Positions 6,148-12,016 of a stretch of 12,016 nt of DNA are shown in pieces. The translations under genes and the position numbers were made by a program. Source of the DNA: Deltaproteobacteria bacterium (GTDB lineage: Bacteria > Desulfobacterota > Dissulfuribacteria > Dissulfuribacterales > S140-46); contig WFVQ01000043.1 of assembly GCA_015491585.1 (NCBI GenBank), positions 1 to 12,016 of the forward strand. Reading direction: 5' to 3'. How positions within the stretch are numbered: position 1 is the stretch's first letter; each line of letters begins with the position of its first letter. Under the pieces are notes generated by a model. The model was given only the letters and a program-made list of their open reading frames with translations. It was not told the origin of the DNA and made no database searches.

Positions 6148-6163
6148 GCATGTTCTCACATGC
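6148..6163. repeat. Small inverted repeat upstream of eno
   Basis: GCATG (6148-6152) and CATGC (6159-6163) flank the six-base spacer TTCTCA. This lies just upstream of the eno ribosome-binding site (GAGGGGAG). It has the same spacer length as the larger palindrome 23 bases to its left. It may be a second operator half-site pair or a small leader hairpin. A five-base dyad can occur by chance. Confidence 0.3.
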
Positions 6164-6181
6164 AGAAAGAGAGGGGAGAGC

Positions 6182-7459
6182 ATGAAACAGACCATCATTG
6201 ATATCCGGGCAATGGAGATCCTGGATTCCAGGGGGAATCCTACGGTGAGGACCTTCGTCACCCTGGAGGACGGAACTGTCGGCGTGGCCTCGGTTCCTTC
6301 AGGTGCCTCTACCGGCGAGAACGAGGCGCTGGAGCTCAGGGATGGAGACGGAAAACGCTACGGCGGCAAGGGCGTCCTCAAGGCCGTAGCTAACGTCAAC
6401 GACGAGATCGCTCCCAGGCTGAAAGGGATGGATGCCAGGGAGCAGGCACTCATCGACAAGGTGATGATAGAGCTGGACGGCACACCCACCAAGGCCAGGC
6501 TGGGGGCCAACGCAATACTGTCGGTCTCAATGGCCGTGGCCAGGGCGGCGGCGAGGAGTGGCGGGCTTCCCCTGTACCAGTATCTCGGGGGTGTAGGGGC
6601 CAATATCGTCCCGGTGCCCATGATGAACATTCTCAACGGAGGCGCCCATGCAGACTCCAGTGTCGATTTCCAGGAGTTCATGATAATGCCCCTGGGTGCC
6701 CCCTCTTTTGCCGAGGCGCTGCGTTACGGGGCGGAGACTTTTCATGCGCTGAAGTCGATCCTGAAGGCGCGCGGCTCGGCTACCTCAGTGGGAGACGAGG
6801 GCGGATTCGCCCCCACCGATCTCTCCAGCAACGAGGAGCCGTGCGAGCTGATAGTCCAGGCCATCGAGAAGGCTGGATACAGGCCAGGGGAGGATATCTC
6901 CATCGCCCTGGACGTCGCGGCCAGCTCGTTCTGCAAGGACGGTAAGTATCTGCTGGAACGCTCCGGGGGAGGAGAGAAGAGCAGCAGCGAGATGGTGGAG
7001 ATCCTGAAGGAGTGGATCTCCAAGTATCCCATAGTCTCGATAGAAGACGGCCTTGATGAGAACGACTGGGACGGCTTCAAGATGCTGACTGATGCCGTTG
7101 GGGATACCATCCAGATCGTTGGGGACGACATCTTCGTTACCAACACCTCCTTCATAAAGAAGGGTATCGAGATGGGATGTGCCAACTCGGTGCTGATAAA
7201 GCTGAACCAGATCGGCTCGGTCAGCGAGACCATAGATGCTATCAAGCTCTGCCAGCGCGCGGGCTGGAAGTATGTCTGCTCCCACCGCTCCGGTGAGACA
7301 GAGGACGACTTCCTGGCCGACTTCACCGTGGCTATGGGGGGAGGTCAGATCAAGACAGGTTCTGCCTGCCGCAGCGAGCGGATAGCCAAGTACAACCGCC
7401 TCCTTGAAATCGAGTTCGATCTGGGAAAGGCGGCGGAGTTCAGGAATCCCCTGGGCTGA
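6182..7459 (+). CDS. eno: Enolase (phosphopyruvate hydratase)
   Basis: This 425-residue cytoplasmic glycolytic enzyme interconverts 2-phosphoglycerate and phosphoenolpyruvate. It is full length. Visible signatures are DSRGNPTV near residue 15, the mobile loop SGASTGENEALELRDGD (40-56), NGGAHAD with His156, QEFMIMP with Glu165, GDEGGFAP with catalytic Glu206, and the magnesium ligands Asp244, Glu288 and Asp315. Also present are VLIKLNQIG with catalytic base Lys340, SHRSGETED (368-375) and Lys391. After RGNPTV this protein has Arg-Thr where most enolases have Glu-x. GAGGGGAG a few bases before the ATG supports the start. It is the only plus-strand gene, divergent from cooT, convergent with fetB, and ends in its own terminator, so it is transcribed alone. 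Confidence 0.97.
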   Translation: MKQTIIDIRAMEILDSRGNPTVRTFVTLEDGTVGVASVPSGASTGENEALELRDGDGKRYGGKGVLKAVANVNDEIAPRLKGMDAREQALIDKVMIELDGTPTKARLGANAILSVSMAVARAAARSGGLPLYQYLGGVGANIVPVPMMNILNGGAHADSSVDFQEFMIMPLGAPSFAEALRYGAETFHALKSILKARGSATSVGDEGGFAPTDLSSNEEPCELIVQAIEKAGYRPGEDISIALDVAASSFCKDGKYLLERSGGGEKSSSEMVEILKEWISKYPIVSIEDGLDENDWDGFKMLTDAVGDTIQIVGDDIFVTNTSFIKKGIEMGCANSVLIKLNQIGSVSETIDAIKLCQRAGWKYVCSHRSGETEDDFLADFTVAMGGGQIKTGSACRSERIAKYNRLLEIEFDLGKAAEFRNPLG

Positions 7460-7486
7460 TCCGCCATTCCAGGCGTGGATATGATG

Positions 7487-7513
7487 AGGGCGTCCTTGGG
7501 GCGCCCTTTTTTC
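7487..7513 (+). terminator. Rho-independent terminator of eno
   Basis: AGGGCG (7487-7492) pairs with CGCCCT (7502-7507) around a nine-base loop that can partly pair further (CC with GG). A run of six T residues (7507-7512) follows. It lies 28 bases after the eno stop. On the minus strand there is no T-run on the correct side, so it does not look bidirectional. How fetB transcripts end is therefore unclear. Confidence 0.85.
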
Positions 7514-7551
7514 TTGCCCGTCTTTCGGGGAGCTTTTCGAACTATATGCCA

Positions 7552-8295
7552 CTATGGGCCCTTTTCTTCGCTCCTCTCAGACAGTCCATTATCCAGGTGG
7601 CCGGATGCCAGGGCCAGGAACGCGGCCGCAGAAAGCCCGGAGGCGCCGAATATCATACACATGACCATGATCTGATAGCGCGCCGCCACAAGCGGAGAGA
7701 TCCCGGACAGGATCTGGCCTGTCATCATCCCGGGCAGTGAGACCAGACCGACGGCGAAAAGCGAGTTGATCCTTGGAATCAGTGCCGCCGTCAGCGCCGC
7801 CCGTCTCGCCTCCTGCTCGCCAGCGCCGCGCCTCCTTTCGGTCCTGAATCTCTCTGCCGCCAGGCTTATGGTGTTCATGGAGGCGGCAAAGGTCATCCCT
7901 GCCAGCGGGATCACGTACCTGGGCATGTACCAGGGTTCCAGTCTCAACACAGCCCAGATCACCAAGAGCAGCGTGATCCCTCCTCCGGCCAAGACCGCCG
8001 ATACCGCCCGGCCGAAGAGTGTAAAACGCCTCTCCTTGACCACGCGCAGCGATATCCAGCTCGATGCCAGCACCATGACGCCCAGGACTGCCGCAACCAC
8101 CACCCAGTGGGTTGTGGCGAAGATGAATACCAGGAAGTAGCCTATGAGGAGGAGCTGGAGGAGCATCCTGCCCAGGGCGTGGATCAGCTCGGCGGTGCCG
8201 AGGCCCCAACGCATGAACAGGATCATAACGGCCAGCGGTGGCAGGAACACGAACGCCAGCTGGTGCAGCGGTATGGCCTGGACCGCAGGGGTCAC
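7552..8295 (-). CDS. fetB: FetB-family (UPF0014/YbbM) ABC transporter permease
   Basis: This 247-residue integral membrane protein has about seven hydrophobic helices. It matches the FetB/YbbM family by PRYVIPLAGMTFAASMN, which resembles the family core IPLAGMILGNSMN, then a cytoplasmic charged loop (AERFRTERRRGAGEQEARRAAL) and LVSLPGMMTGQILSG, resembling the conserved GMMTGQIL segment. E. coli FetAB is an ABC exporter that lowers cytoplasmic iron and protects against peroxide. The ATPase partner FetA is not encoded in the window. The GTG start at 8295 overlaps the scpB stop as GTGA, with a purine-rich GGAGAGGGAG upstream. It is the last gene of the right operon. The transported substrate here is not shown; the assignment is to family. 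Confidence 0.85.
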   Translation of the reverse strand: MTPAVQAIPLHQLAFVFLPPLAVMILFMRWGLGTAELIHALGRMLLQLLLIGYFLVFIFATTHWVVVAAVLGVMVLASSWISLRVVKERRFTLFGRAVSAVLAGGGITLLLVIWAVLRLEPWYMPRYVIPLAGMTFAASMNTISLAAERFRTERRRGAGEQEARRAALTAALIPRINSLFAVGLVSLPGMMTGQILSGISPLVAARYQIMVMCMIFGASGLSAAAFLALASGHLDNGLSERSEEKGP

Positions 8296-8894
8296 CTCTC
8301 CCTCTCCTCTTTGCCAGGGACCTCGAACAGGGGCAAGGACTGACCCTCTTCGCCCTGGTCCAGCTCCTTGAGATCGTCGAGGGTCGGAAGCGATTTCAGG
8401 TCCTTGAGGTTGAAGACCTCCAGGAATTTCGGCGTTGTGGAATAGAGGAGGGGACGCCCAGGAGCTTCCTTCTTGCCCGCTATCCTGACCAGCCCCTTGT
8501 CCATAAGGAATTTCAATGTCCCGCTTGAATCAACCCCCCGCACCATCTCTATCTCAGCCCTGGTGACAGGCTGCCTGTAGGCCACCAGGGCCAGGGTCTC
8601 GAGGGCGGCCTTGCTCAGGCGCTGGGGCGCGGTGCGGTGGAGCCTTCTGATCCAAGGTGCCAGGTGGGGCCTCGTCTGGAGACGCCAGCCTCCAGCCACC
8701 TCAACGAGCTCCAGCCCTGAGCCGGTGGCGTCCAGACGGCGGCGCAAGTCGTGAAGGGCCTCCTTGATCTCCAGGGGCTGAAATCCTTCCGCGGCCACGG
8801 CGATCTCCCTGACCCGTAGCGGCCGCGCCGCGGCATAGAGCAGCGCCTCGACGATGGAAACCAGGGAGGGGATCTCTACGGCCTTTTTTTTCAC
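8292..8894 (-). CDS. scpB: Segregation and condensation protein B (ScpB)
   Basis: This is a 200-residue protein if the GTG at 8894 is the start. ScpB dimerises through winged-helix domains and, with the kleisin ScpA, regulates the SMC condensin that compacts and segregates the chromosome. The N-terminal winged helix covers about residues 8-85. The second contains the family signature LSKAALETLALVAYRQPVTR, followed by RGVDSSGTLKFL and GRPLLYSTTPKFLEVF. A charged tail follows. No ATG exists near the N-terminus. GTG overlaps the lipoprotein stop (GTGA), but the nearest Shine-Dalgarno sequence, GAGGAG, is only two bases away, so the start is uncertain within a few codons and translation is probably coupled. 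An A8 run lies at codons 1-4. The usual partner scpA is not adjacent, which is unusual. Confidence 0.92.
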   Translation of the reverse strand: MKKKAVEIPSLVSIVEALLYAAARPLRVREIAVAAEGFQPLEIKEALHDLRRRLDATGSGLELVEVAGGWRLQTRPHLAPWIRRLHRTAPQRLSKAALETLALVAYRQPVTRAEIEMVRGVDSSGTLKFLMDKGLVRIAGKKEAPGRPLLYSTTPKFLEVFNLKDLKSLPTLDDLKELDQGEEGQSLPLFEVPGKEERER

Positions 8895-9169
8895 AGCTCC
8901 TCGACAACGATAGTCCCGCTGATCTTTACGTCCTTCCCGGCATCGTCGATGAAGGAGAGGAAGCCACCCTGCACCTCGATCTTGAATCTCCCCTCCCAGC
9001 TCCTTATCGGCTTGCCGTTGCAGTCGTAGAGGGTGACCTTGCGCTTGAGGCCGATGATGTCCGACTTGAGGTGCTTGAGGTTCTTGCGCTGCCTCTCTGT
9101 ACACGAGGTGAGACCCAGGACGGCTGCCAGGAGCAGGACGAGCAGCAGGGCCAGCCAGCGTTTATCCAT
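8891..9169 (-). CDS. Small predicted lipoprotein
   Basis: This 92-residue protein has a short basic N-terminus (MDKRW), a hydrophobic stretch and a lipobox LTSC with Cys23, so it should be lipid-anchored after cleavage by signal peptidase II. The mature part begins with a Lys/Arg-rich segment and continues with KVTLYDCNGKPIRSWEGRF and GGFLSFIDDAGKDVKISG, a compact beta-strand pattern. It resembles, from memory, small uncharacterised lipoproteins with a GL-R-VTLYD-NG core (DUF5052-like); I am not certain of this. A second cysteine, in YDCNG, is present in the mature part. The ATG overlaps the iorB stop by eight bases, with GGAGG about nine bases upstream. It sits between an energy-metabolism pair and scpB, and neither neighbour explains its role. 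Confidence 0.75.
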   Translation of the reverse strand: MDKRWLALLLVLLLAAVLGLTSCTERQRKNLKHLKSDIIGLKRKVTLYDCNGKPIRSWEGRFKIEVQGGFLSFIDDAGKDVKISGTIVVEEL

Positions 9170-9755
9170 TTCGGGCCGCCTCCAAACCGAGCTCGAACGC
9201 CTTGAGATTGGCGTCCACGAACTTGGGCTTCACCTTCTCCTTGATCGTCTCCACCATGATATCGGCGTCGAACGGCACCAACCCGGTTCCGAACAGCACT
9301 CCCAGCAGAACTATGTTGAGGGCCCGCGCCGTTCCCGCCTCCTTCGCCAGGGCCTCGGCGTCAAGGGCGTGGACCTCCTTGAAGTTCTCCTTCATGAAGC
9401 CCACCCAGTGGTCCACGTTGGGGTATTCGGCGGCCCCGAGCTCCACTGTGAAGGGAACCACCGGCGTGATGTTGGTGACGATGGTGGACGATCTGGAACA
9501 GCGGTTGAGGGCCCTCAGAGTCTCCAAGGGCTCGAAGCTCACCAGGACGTCGGCCTGGCCTTCTGATATGATGGGGGACCTGAGACCTCCCAGCATCACG
9601 GTGGACTCCACCACACCGCCCCTTTGGGCCATGCCGTGGACCTCGCTCACCACGACCTCCTCGCCGCAAGCCAGGGCCGCCTCTCCCAGCAGGCGGGACG
9701 CCAAAAGCGTTCCCTGGCCTCCGACACCTGTGAAAAGTATCCTGCAACGGCTCAT
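9162..9755 (-). CDS. iorB: Indolepyruvate:ferredoxin oxidoreductase, beta subunit
   Basis: This 197-residue protein is the small subunit (2-oxoacid oxidoreductase gamma-domain fold) of the enzyme that oxidatively decarboxylates aryl pyruvates such as indolepyruvate to aryl-acetyl-CoA with reduction of ferredoxin. The N-terminal GVGGQGTLLASRLLG is the family's glycine-rich signature. It is followed by SEVHGMAQRGG and the typical ADVLVSFEPLETLRAL and NIVLLGVLFGTG segments. The length is normal. The ATG overlaps the iorA stop as ATGA, with a strong AGGAGGT five bases upstream, so the two subunits are made in a coupled way. The pair indicates peptide or amino-acid fermentation, or arylacetate metabolism run in reverse. 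Confidence 0.92.
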   Translation of the reverse strand: MSRCRILFTGVGGQGTLLASRLLGEAALACGEEVVVSEVHGMAQRGGVVESTVMLGGLRSPIISEGQADVLVSFEPLETLRALNRCSRSSTIVTNITPVVPFTVELGAAEYPNVDHWVGFMKENFKEVHALDAEALAKEAGTARALNIVLLGVLFGTGLVPFDADIMVETIKEKVKPKFVDANLKAFELGLEAARNG

Positions 9756-11443
9756 TTCTTACCTCCTACTCTCTTCAGGTAGAGAACACACGGCGCCTCG
9801 GCGATTATCGCGGTTACTCCCTTCTTGGCCAGGACCCCCTTGGCGGCCTCCAGGGCCTCGGATCTCTTGTATGGGTTGATGACCGCTATATCCTCGACTC
9901 CACACGCCTTCACCATGTCGATGATTGGGATCCTCGGGCGGTCGTACCCCGGCGGGGTAAGGGAGATTCCAGGATTGGGCTGGTGGCCCGTCATGGCCGT
10001 GGTGCTGTTGTCCAGGATCACCAGGCAGAAGTCGTGCATGTTGTGGACTGCATTTGCAAGAGATGAGATGCCGGAGTGGAAAAAGGTGGAATCTCCGATG
10101 AAAGAGACGATCTTGTGGTCCGTGGAGATGGAGAATCCCGCCGCTGTTCCTACGCTGGAGCCCATGCATAGCAGGTAATCCGCCATCTGTATGGGAGGTA
10201 GCAGACCCAGGGTGTAACAGCCGATGTCCGTTGGATAGATGGCGTTCTCCTCCTGCCCGAGCTCCTTCAGGGCATCCTTCACCACGTTATAGGTCTCCCT
10301 GTGGGGACACCCCTTGCAGAGCGTCGGGGGGCGCAAGGGTAGCTCAGGTATGGAGGAGAGGTCTGGGAGGTCCGCCTTCTCCATGTCCACGCCTGCCACC
10401 GCAGCCACCTGCCTCTTGACCTGAAGCGGCTGGAATTCGTACAGCCTGGGAAAGTGGCCGGTGGCCTTGCCCAGTATCTTCACGTCCATTCCCTTCTCGA
10501 ACGCGGTGACCTTCAGGGCCTCTTCCTGGAACGGTTCCAGCTCTTCGACCACGAGTACGGTGTCGAGACCCTCCAGGAACTTCTCGAACAGGGCCGTGGG
10601 ATGGGGATAGATGAAGCCCAGCTTTAGGAACTTCACCCGGTCAGCGCATCCCAGCTCTGCTATGGCATCCTCCACGTGGCACGCGGCGGTCCCGCTGGCC
10701 ACGATACCCACGTTGCCGCTGCCGGTCACGGTGTTCCAGCCGGAACGGTCCGCCTCCTCCCTGGCCTTTGTCAGTATGTCCAGGAGGACCTTGTGCCGTA
10801 CCCTGGCCACGGCAGGCACAGGGACCCAGCGCCTGGGATCCTTTTCGAACCGCCCCTTTTTCGCCCTGTTTTCAGGGAGTGGACCGAGTTCCACAGCCGC
10901 CCTGACGTGAGAGGTCCTGGTGGTGGTGCGGAGCAGCACCGGCACCTGAAGGCGCTCGGAGAGCTCGAACCCGTAGGCGGTCATCTCCTTCGCCTCCTGG
11001 GGCGACGTGGGCTCCAGCATGGGGAGGTTGGAGAACTTGGCGTAGAGCCTGTTGTCCTGCTCGTTCTGGCTGGAGTGCATAGATGGATCATCTGCCGTCA
11101 CGATGACCATGCCGCCTTTGCAGCCGACGTATGCAAGGGTCATGAGGACGTCTGAGGCGACGTTCATGCCCACGTGTTTCATGCAGGTCAGGCTGCGCAC
11201 GCCAGCCGCAGATGCGGCAGCCGCCACCTCCATAGCCACCTTTTCGTTGGTGGAGAACTGGAAGTAGATGCCCGATCTCTCGTCCTGGGCGAGCTGAAAC
11301 AGGTTGTTGCCGATCTCGGACGAAGGGGTGCCGGGATAGGCGGCAGCCACCGCCATTCCAGCCTCAAGCGCTCCCCTTACGATGGCCTCGTTTCCCAGGA
11401 GCAGCAGTTTCTTCCCTGGGTCATCGGTCAATAGTGGATGCAT
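9752..11443 (-). CDS. iorA: Indolepyruvate:ferredoxin oxidoreductase, alpha subunit, lacking the C-terminal ferredoxin domain
   Basis: This 563-residue protein is the large catalytic subunit. LLLLGNEAIVRGALEAG (13-29) and AAYPGTPSSEI open the pyrimidine-binding domain. CKGCPHRETY (376-385) and the thiamine diphosphate site, Gly450-Asp451-Ser452 through LDNSTTAMTG (477-486), mark the C-terminal catalytic domain. The protein ends at EAPCVLYLKRVGGKK. In most IorA proteins the equivalent point is followed by a domain with two [4Fe-4S] clusters (C-x2-C-x2-C motifs), and here it is absent. The stop overlaps a well-placed iorB start, so this is a natural end and not a frameshift. Electrons must therefore leave through another protein. 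The ATG at 11443 with GAGAGG upstream is preferred over a TTG at 11482. The 31-base gap to the previous gene suggests co-transcription. Confidence 0.9.
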   Translation of the reverse strand: MHPLLTDDPGKKLLLLGNEAIVRGALEAGMAVAAAYPGTPSSEIGNNLFQLAQDERSGIYFQFSTNEKVAMEVAAAASAAGVRSLTCMKHVGMNVASDVLMTLAYVGCKGGMVIVTADDPSMHSSQNEQDNRLYAKFSNLPMLEPTSPQEAKEMTAYGFELSERLQVPVLLRTTTRTSHVRAAVELGPLPENRAKKGRFEKDPRRWVPVPAVARVRHKVLLDILTKAREEADRSGWNTVTGSGNVGIVASGTAACHVEDAIAELGCADRVKFLKLGFIYPHPTALFEKFLEGLDTVLVVEELEPFQEEALKVTAFEKGMDVKILGKATGHFPRLYEFQPLQVKRQVAAVAGVDMEKADLPDLSSIPELPLRPPTLCKGCPHRETYNVVKDALKELGQEENAIYPTDIGCYTLGLLPPIQMADYLLCMGSSVGTAAGFSISTDHKIVSFIGDSTFFHSGISSLANAVHNMHDFCLVILDNSTTAMTGHQPNPGISLTPPGYDRPRIPIIDMVKACGVEDIAVINPYKRSEALEAAKGVLAKKGVTAIIAEAPCVLYLKRVGGKK

Positions 11444-11474
11444 CGTGTTACCTCTCGTGGATTTTGTTGTCTCT

Positions 11475-12016
11475 TCAACCAAGCTCAGCCATCTTTACGA
11501 CATCGCCGGGTCCGAACCCACCGCCCGATATCACGAACGCCTTGGCGGCATCGGTGCCGAAGAGGTCCTTGACCTCGAGCATCCCCTTCTCCTTTCCAGG
11601 GGCATAACCCAGGCTGCGCTTGGTGATTGGGTCGATGATCTCCTTCCCGCGGCTGTACACCACCAGTTTGTCCCCTGGCCTCAGGCCGGTGAGACGCCCT
11701 GCGTTTAGATAGACGAAGCCGTCGGGATCGTTCTTTATGATGCGGCAGGACCACTCGGTCCCGCGGACGACGTCCGCCGATATCCTCGGCGCCACCTTGT
11801 CGAAACCGTCCACGGTGGTGAGATATGAACCGATCAAGACGCTCTCCTGGGCATGGATGACGTCTATTCTGAGTGCGGCCTTCTGGCCTGTCACTGCCGG
11901 TTTGTCAGAGGCGAAATAGACCAGCACATAGGCGTGGATTCCGGCTATGGCCGCGATCTCCCGCCTGGTGGTGGCCTTGGCCAGGTCTTCCACCGAATAT
12001 CCGTGTTCCTGGAGCA
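11475..12016 (-). CDS. C-terminal part of a CsgG/FlgT-like envelope protein (5' end off window)
   Basis: The frame is open through the window edge, reading LQEHGYSVEDLAKATTRREI upstream of an internal GTG at 11993, so the true start lies outside. About 179 residues are visible. The first ~95 resemble the CsgG/TolB-type alpha-beta domain: a GIHAYVLVYF strand, then LRIDVIHAQESVLIGS and a helix with DGFDKVAPRISADVV. The last ~80 resemble the FlgT C-terminal domain: GFVYLNAGRLTGLRPGDKLVVYSRG, then DPITKRSLGY, KGMLEVKDLFG and GPGDVVKM. Such proteins act in the periplasm or at the outer membrane, as FlgT does in flagellar basal-body rings and CsgG does in curli export. No flagellar or curli gene is seen, so the precise role is open. 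It ends 31 bases before iorA. Confidence 0.6.
   Translation of the reverse strand, partial: LQEHGYSVEDLAKATTRREIAAIAGIHAYVLVYFASDKPAVTGQKAALRIDVIHAQESVLIGSYLTTVDGFDKVAPRISADVVRGTEWSCRIIKNDPDGFVYLNAGRLTGLRPGDKLVVYSRGKEIIDPITKRSLGYAPGKEKGMLEVKDLFGTDAAKAFVISGGGFGPGDVVKMAELG

Noticed and set aside
7517..7535. CCCG-TCTTT-CGGG mini-hairpin between eno and fetB as a second terminator
   Set aside because: Four base pairs only, and no proper T-run follows on either strand. The main terminator at 7487-7513 is sufficient for eno.
8884..8891. A8 homopolymer at the lipoprotein/scpB junction as a frameshift or phase-variation site
   Set aside because: The lipoprotein stop is read as or before the run begins, and slippage would only knock out scpB. 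There is no alternative frame product that would benefit.
8292..9104. A longer ScpB starting at 9104 with a 70-residue N-terminal extension
   Set aside because: The extension overlaps the lipoprotein gene in another frame and has shadow-like composition. The GTGA junction at 8891-8894 gives a normal ScpB length.
1..12016. CRISPR repeats, tRNA or rRNA genes, transposase or integrase genes, attachment sites
   Set aside because: I looked for repeated spacer-like units, cloverleaf-type arms with a T-loop, and mobile-element proteins on both strands and saw none.

Overview
The window carries 13 protein-coding genes, two of them cut by the window edges. Twelve lie on the minus strand and one, enolase, on the plus strand. 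Nearly all start/stop junctions on the minus strand overlap by 1-8 bases (ATGA or GTGA type) or are separated by only a few dozen bases, so most genes sit in two long co-directional operons. I see no rRNA, tRNA, CRISPR array or insertion sequence. Base composition is fairly even and moderately GC-rich, with no obvious foreign island. Gene content (2-oxoacid:ferredoxin oxidoreductase, a CooT-type nickel protein, a bd-like haem oxidoreductase with fused cytochrome c, a periplasmic CsgG/FlgT-like protein) suggests a Gram-negative anaerobe or microaerophile. A Desulfobacterota (deltaproteobacterial) relative is my best guess; this is inference, not a demonstrated placement.

Left block (1-6083, read right to left): cooT, then two paralogous CydA-like membrane subunits (the first with a C-terminal c-type haem domain), a small protein ending in eight histidines, threonine synthase (thrC), a group 3-like sigma-70 factor, a protein with a ZAS-type zinc motif that looks like the partner anti-sigma factor, and the first 50 codons of an unknown gene that runs off the window. 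The two CydA-like proteins probably form one membrane complex that takes electrons through the fused cytochrome c. The CooT and poly-His proteins both suggest nickel or other metal handling and bracket the oxidase genes. The sigma/ZAS pair is translationally coupled to thrC and to the unknown gene downstream.

Centre (6084-7551): a 98-base divergent intergenic region with an 8+8 bp perfect palindrome that overlaps the -10 elements of both directions. It separates cooT from enolase (eno), which ends in a Rho-independent terminator.

Right block (7552-12016, read right to left): the C-terminal part of a CsgG/FlgT-like protein, iorA and iorB (arylpyruvate ferredoxin oxidoreductase; iorA lacks the usual C-terminal ferredoxin domain), a small lipoprotein, scpB (condensin accessory protein, without scpA) and a FetB-type permease without its ATPase. 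These functions are unrelated, but the genes are tightly coupled.
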